This document shows, one piece after another, positions 60,935 through 64,000 of a stretch of DNA of 64,000 nt. The notes beneath the pieces are model-generated. The model worked only from the letters and a program-made list of their open reading frames with translations. It was not told the origin of the DNA and did not search any database. The stretch is taken from positions 1-64,000 of the forward strand of contig JAEZJF010000032.1 in NCBI GenBank assembly GCA_023415825.1. The letters run 5' to 3'. A program made the translations under genes and the position numbers. This DNA comes from Bacillota bacterium (GTDB lineage Bacteria > Bacillota > Clostridia > DSM-8532). Each line of letters begins with the position of its first letter. Position 1 is the first letter of the stretch.

Positions 60935-60982
60935 GATTTTTATCGATAATTGTAAATTTTCATTTATTTTAGATTTATGAAA

Positions 60983-61441
60983 CTATTCAGCGGCAACATT
61001 AATTGATATGATCCCCAACCCTTCTATGTCAACGGGGACAACAATGGTAGATATTTTGTTTGATATTTCAATTTTTTCTCCCGTCAACAAAGATGGCGGT
61101 GTAATATCGATACTGATACCCTTTTTAGCAAATATCGTGCTTGCATTGCCCATAATCATGTTTCCCATTTCAGATACTGCACTCTTGCTAATTTCGTCCA
61201 GTTCCGAAACAGCCATACCACCCATCATGGCAGAAGCAACTTTTTTTGCAGTCTCCATAGAAAGCTCAAAACACACTTGCCCCTTAATTTTCCCAACTAT
61301 TCCAATCATGATAACCACTTGATCAACAGAAAGAGGGGAATTTCTCAAATAGACTTTACCAAGCTTTGATTCACTGCCGCAAAGCATTTTTATTACTGAT
61401 TGAGATGCCTCTATAAATGGATTGATATATTCTACGTTCAT
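60983..61441 (-). CDS. cheX: CheX-type chemotaxis phosphatase
   Basis: 152 residues of the CheC/CheX/FliY fold. One phosphatase motif, ExxN, is seen in SEMGNMIMGNA (about residues 91-101), typical of CheX with a single active site. CheX removes phosphate from CheY-P in the cytoplasm. It lies 24 bases after the EAL gene and could act with cheB and cheR on the same strand. Confidence 0.85.
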   Translation of the reverse strand: MNVEYINPFIEASQSVIKMLCGSESKLGKVYLRNSPLSVDQVVIMIGIVGKIKGQVCFELSMETAKKVASAMMGGMAVSELDEISKSAVSEMGNMIMGNASTIFAKKGISIDITPPSLLTGEKIEISNKISTIVVPVDIEGLGIISINVAAE

Positions 61442-61465
61442 TTATGCTCCTCCACTTTAGTTTGT

Positions 61466-62176
61466 TTAGCCTTCTGCTAATAAAGTCCCTACAGGTGTCG
61501 GTCTTCCGAGCAAATAGCCTTGGGCGTATGTTATTCCCAAGTGTTTTGCCGTATTTAAATCCTCTCTTGTCTCAATGCCTTCAATGATGATTTCTGCTGC
61601 ATCTGAAAGTAAATCTACTAAGCTCCTGACAGTTTTTTGCTTACGCGAGCTACAAGAAAGATTTTCTGAAAAATACCTGTCAAGCTTTATAAAATCCGGA
61701 TCCAACTCAATCCATTGACGAAGAGAAGAATATCCTGCCCCCATATCATCCAGTGCAATTTTTACGCCCCTGGCCTTAAGCCATTTTATCACCGTTTGAA
61801 GTGTGTTCCAATCCATAATCTCTTCATATTCCAATATCTCCAGTACCACAGGCAACAGAGGGGGGACATGTTCGTCCCACCAGGATAAAAAGTTTTTATC
61901 CAGCAGTGTTGACGGAAATATGTTTAGAAACAAAAGGAAAGTCTGATCCTTAAATTTTTCAATGGCACTTTTAATTGAACTAAGATCAAGAATATTTCGG
62001 CATCCTTTTTTCTCGGCATCATTAAAAATATCTACCGGTGAAACATGTAATTGCGTCGGATCACGCAAAAGTGCTTCATACCCTATTACAGCTTGATCCG
62101 TCAAGCGGTGAATGGGCTGAAACCAATGAGTTATTGAGTATTCAAACTCATTCCCATTATTTTGAGTAGCCCGCAA
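61466..62176 (-). CDS. EAL-domain c-di-GMP phosphodiesterase
   Basis: 236 residues, a stand-alone EAL domain. Catalytic motifs are present: YEALLR (EAL), LFLNIFP (Asn), LEILEYEEI, DDMGAGYSSL (both Asp), FIKLDR (Lys) and IIIEGIET (Glu). It should hydrolyse c-di-GMP to pGpG in the cytoplasm. The start is placed at TTG 62176 because GGAGGGG lies 6-7 bases upstream; an in-frame ATG at 62191 directly follows a terminator T run and has no SD. The gene is governed by the GEMM riboswitch upstream. An EAL protein next to PelD fits local control of the Pel signal. Confidence 0.9.
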   Translation of the reverse strand: MRATQNNGNEFEYSITHWFQPIHRLTDQAVIGYEALLRDPTQLHVSPVDIFNDAEKKGCRNILDLSSIKSAIEKFKDQTFLLFLNIFPSTLLDKNFLSWWDEHVPPLLPVVLEILEYEEIMDWNTLQTVIKWLKARGVKIALDDMGAGYSSLRQWIELDPDFIKLDRYFSENLSCSSRKQKTVRSLVDLLSDAAEIIIEGIETREDLNTAKHLGITYAQGYLLGRPTPVGTLLAEG

Positions 62177-62191
62177 CTTAATCCCCTCCAT

Positions 62192-62219
62192 AAAAAAATA
62201 AGCAACATTTGAGTTGCCT
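62192..62219 (-). terminator. Riboswitch-associated intrinsic terminator
   Basis: Minus strand AGGCAAC pairs with GTTGCTT around TCAAAT, then A and seven T, directly before the EAL gene's ribosome site. GGCAA of the 5' arm can pair instead with TTGCC at 62234-62230 or with the aptamer's 3' strand GTTGCC (62290-62285), so it can be switched. Confidence 0.8.
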
Positions 62220-62284
62220 ATTGTGTCATGGCAAGGATAAGGCTAAAGTTCCAGACTTTCCCCTATACTTGTAACTACATAAAT

Positions 62285-62368
62285 GGCAACCCAACCGTCA
62301 TACATCTAAATATCCCTAAATGCTACAGACTTGTGGCTTTGCGTCTCCACCTTTCGATGGATTTGCCC
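62285..62368 (-). promoter_or_regulatory. Cyclic di-GMP-I (GEMM) riboswitch
   Basis: The minus strand shows the GEMM-I layout in order: GGGCAAATCC (62368-62359); a stem CCATC/GGTGG capped by a GAAA tetraloop; the invariant GACGCAAAGCC core; a second long stem from GTC to GAC; and closing GGTTGGGTTGCC ending at 62285. GGCAA and TTGCC close P1. The terminator that follows is its expression platform. Confidence 0.9.
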
Positions 62369-62435
62369 TTTTCATTTTTCTTTTGATGATAAATTCTCTC
62401 TATCTCAAAGTAGAATTTTACCATTTTTATATACC

Positions 62436-62463
62436 ATTCTATCATATATTCGTCATGGTTCAA
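62436..62463 (-). promoter_or_regulatory. Sigma-A promoter of the riboswitch-EAL-cheX transcript
   Basis: Minus strand TTGAAC (62463-62458), 16-base spacer and TAGAAT (62441-62436) with TG one base upstream (extended -10). Transcription would start about 60 bases before the aptamer. Confidence 0.55.
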
Positions 62464-62511
62464 CATATTTTTCCCTTTTTTATGGTATTTTTTAAACTAT
62501 AATTACCATGT

Positions 62512-63540
62512 TCATCTTAACAACGTATACAGGATATTGGGTATATCATTTAGAGGAGCCTGTTTTTCAACAGCTCCAATGTTATAGGCTACCTTTGGCA
62601 TTCCATAAACCACTGAGGATTTTTCGTCCTGCCCGATGGTCCTCGCACCTTTTTTACGCATAGATAAAAGACCTTTGGCACCATCATAGCCCATTCCGGT
62701 AAGAATAATTCCGATAGCATGACTGCCATATTGCTCTGCAACCGATTCAAACAGGACATCGACGGAAGGGCAATGACCATTCACCTTATCCCCTTGAAAA
62801 ACCTCAGTTATGAACCTTTCCCCTGCCTTTTTGATTTTCATATGTGCATTACCCGGAGCTATTAGCACCTGCCCCTTTTCCACCTGGTCGCCATTCCGGG
62901 CTTCCTTAACTGTTAACTGGGTTGAATTACTAAGCCTGTCTGCAAACATTTTTGAAAAAATTGGGGGTATATGCTGCACAACAACAATGCCGGGTATACT
63001 TGGCGGCAATGCTTTCAATACATGATAAATAGCCTCTGTTCCTCCCGTAGAAGCGCCAATTGCTATTATCTTGTTGCTCGCATAGCTGTCCGCCTTCCCC
63101 TCTGGCTCCTTCGCAAGATGTTTGGCATTCAAGTTTTGCAGATTTGCCAAAGATGCAATTTTTATTTTAATAATTAAGTCTCTTAAAAATGCTGCCACAT
63201 TATTGACCGATCTCACATCAGGCTTTGTGACAAAGTCCACAGCTCCCGCACTCAAAGCCTCAAATACAGCCTCGCTCACCGAACTGACCACTACAACAGG
63301 CAACGGGTACTGGGGTAAGAGCCGACTAATGAACTCAATTCCATTCATTTTTGGCATCTCTATATCACAGGTTATTACATCGGGTTCAAATTCGATAATC
63401 TTGTCTCTTGCTTCAAAGGGATCATTGGCCGTAGCTACAACATCTATACTCGAATCAGAGGATATGCCTTTTGATAAGATTTCTCTAAATACCAAAGAAT
63501 CATCCACAACCAATACTCGTATTCTTTTTTTTGTAAGCAT
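62512..63540 (-). CDS. cheB: Chemotaxis methylesterase CheB
   Basis: 342 residues. Receiver domain at 1-125 (VLVVDDSLVFREIL, phospho-acceptor Asp in TCDIEMPKMNGIEF), linker, and CheB esterase domain (about 150-342) with the Ser-His-Asp triad in GASTGGTEA, VQHIPPIFSK and GMGYDGAKGL. It demethylates or deamidates chemoreceptors. It is 5 bases after the cheR stop. Confidence 0.95.
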   Translation of the reverse strand: MLTKKRIRVLVVDDSLVFREILSKGISSDSSIDVVATANDPFEARDKIIEFEPDVITCDIEMPKMNGIEFISRLLPQYPLPVVVVSSVSEAVFEALSAGAVDFVTKPDVRSVNNVAAFLRDLIIKIKIASLANLQNLNAKHLAKEPEGKADSYASNKIIAIGASTGGTEAIYHVLKALPPSIPGIVVVQHIPPIFSKMFADRLSNSTQLTVKEARNGDQVEKGQVLIAPGNAHMKIKKAGERFITEVFQGDKVNGHCPSVDVLFESVAEQYGSHAIGIILTGMGYDGAKGLLSMRKKGARTIGQDEKSSVVYGMPKVAYNIGAVEKQAPLNDIPNILYTLLR

Positions 63541-63545
63541 ACTAT

Positions 63546-64000
63546 CTATTCCTTTCTGTAGACAGCCGGCATAATGTACTTATATTTTGTTTCATCGCGG
63601 TTAAGAGATTCTGAATGCCCTATAAAGAGGTAACCGCCATACTCTGTTAAATCATAAAACTTTTCGACCAATTTCTGCTTAGTCTGGGCATCAAAATAAA
63701 TCATCACATTCCTGCAGAATATGACATGGAATTTCTTTTTAAATGGAAAGACCGGCTCCATGAGATTGAAATTTCTGTATATGACTTCATGCCTTATTCC
63801 ATCAACAAGGAGGCTGTTGCCATTGTCAAGCTTTTTAAAATAATTGAGTTTCCAATAAGAAGGCAATGGTGCAATTTCTTCATTACTATATATGCCTTTC
63901 CTGGCTTCTTCCAAGACTTTGCTCGAAATGTCCGTAGCAAGCACCTTTGTGTCCCAGTAAATTTTCTCTTTACCCAAGACATCATCTATAATCATTGCAA
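63546..64000 (-). CDS. cheR: Chemotaxis methyltransferase CheR, N-terminal part beyond window
   Basis: The frame is open to the right edge and continues beyond it. The visible part begins inside the SAM-binding domain (LATDISSKVLEEARKGIYS) and includes FHVIFCRNVMIYFD and GGYLFIGHSESL. CheR methylates glutamates on chemoreceptors. An internal ATG near 63995 is not the true start, since the usual N-terminal helical domain is missing. Confidence 0.93.
   Translation of the reverse strand, partial: AMIIDDVLGKEKIYWDTKVLATDISSKVLEEARKGIYSNEEIAPLPSYWKLNYFKKLDNGNSLLVDGIRHEVIYRNFNLMEPVFPFKKKFHVIFCRNVMIYFDAQTKQKLVEKFYDLTEYGGYLFIGHSESLNRDETKYKYIMPAVYRKE

Overview
The window reads as a chromosome segment of an anaerobic, spore-forming, motile member of the Clostridia. 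The evidence is two spore-germination (ger) operons, a trimeric electron-bifurcating [FeFe] hydrogenase with a linked H2-sensing hydrogenase, hybrid-cluster protein, clostridial-type SD sequences and sigma-A promoters, chemotaxis genes and moderate GC content. No rRNA, tRNA, complete insertion sequence or prophage was seen. Both edges cut genes: a large Rhs/YD-repeat protein on the left and cheR on the right.

Layout. 1-7.7 kb: secreted DNRLRE/YD-repeat protein, a membrane TrkA-N/RyR-domain protein, the ribosome-assembly GTPase RsgA behind a leader-peptide/attenuator region, and a GNAT acetyltransferase. 7.7-13.1 kb: Ca2+-type P-ATPase, then a plus-strand Fe-S protein and hybrid-cluster protein. 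13.1-21.6 kb: an eight-gene LacI-controlled carbohydrate operon (regulator, SDR, ABC sugar importer, FAD oxidoreductase, zinc dehydrogenase, PfkB kinase) with a recurring TTGGAGCGG operator-like word. 22-32.5 kb: a Rex-boxed hydrogenase operon (hydC-hydB-hydA, two thioredoxin-like ferredoxins, a PAS/H-cluster sensor and a PP2C-type phosphatase). Its last gene, overlapping the phosphatase, is a TnpB/Cas12-like protein whose RuvC site is degenerate. Behind that gene lie two diverged 30-nt direct repeats flanking a strongly structured GC-rich segment. 32.8-46.9 kb: ger operon 1 with a LysM/stalk protein, a MerR regulator with a textbook 19-bp-spacer promoter driving a BtrH_N-domain gene, a phosphoribosyltransferase, ger operon 2 split around a divergent promoter region, and a class-A beta-lactamase-fold protein. 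46.9-60.6 kb: CapA-family protein and a Gram-positive-type pel exopolysaccharide operon (pelD-E-A-like-F-G) continuing into CotH, VTC, DUF4956 and DUF4832 genes. 60.9-64 kb: cheX, an EAL phosphodiesterase behind a c-di-GMP-I (GEMM) riboswitch and terminator, cheB and partial cheR.

How parts fit. The right 16 kb form a plausible c-di-GMP circuit: PelD carries an RxxD site, the EAL protein can degrade the signal, and the riboswitch can sense it. The hydrogenase block couples NADH/ferredoxin balance (Rex) with H2 sensing (HydS plus phosphatase). The TnpB-like gene at its end is the strongest candidate for something undescribed: an apparently exapted, nuclease-impaired RNA-guided protein co-transcribed with a redox-controlled operon and followed by a candidate guide-RNA locus. 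All of this comes from reading the sequence by eye; no database search or folding program was run.
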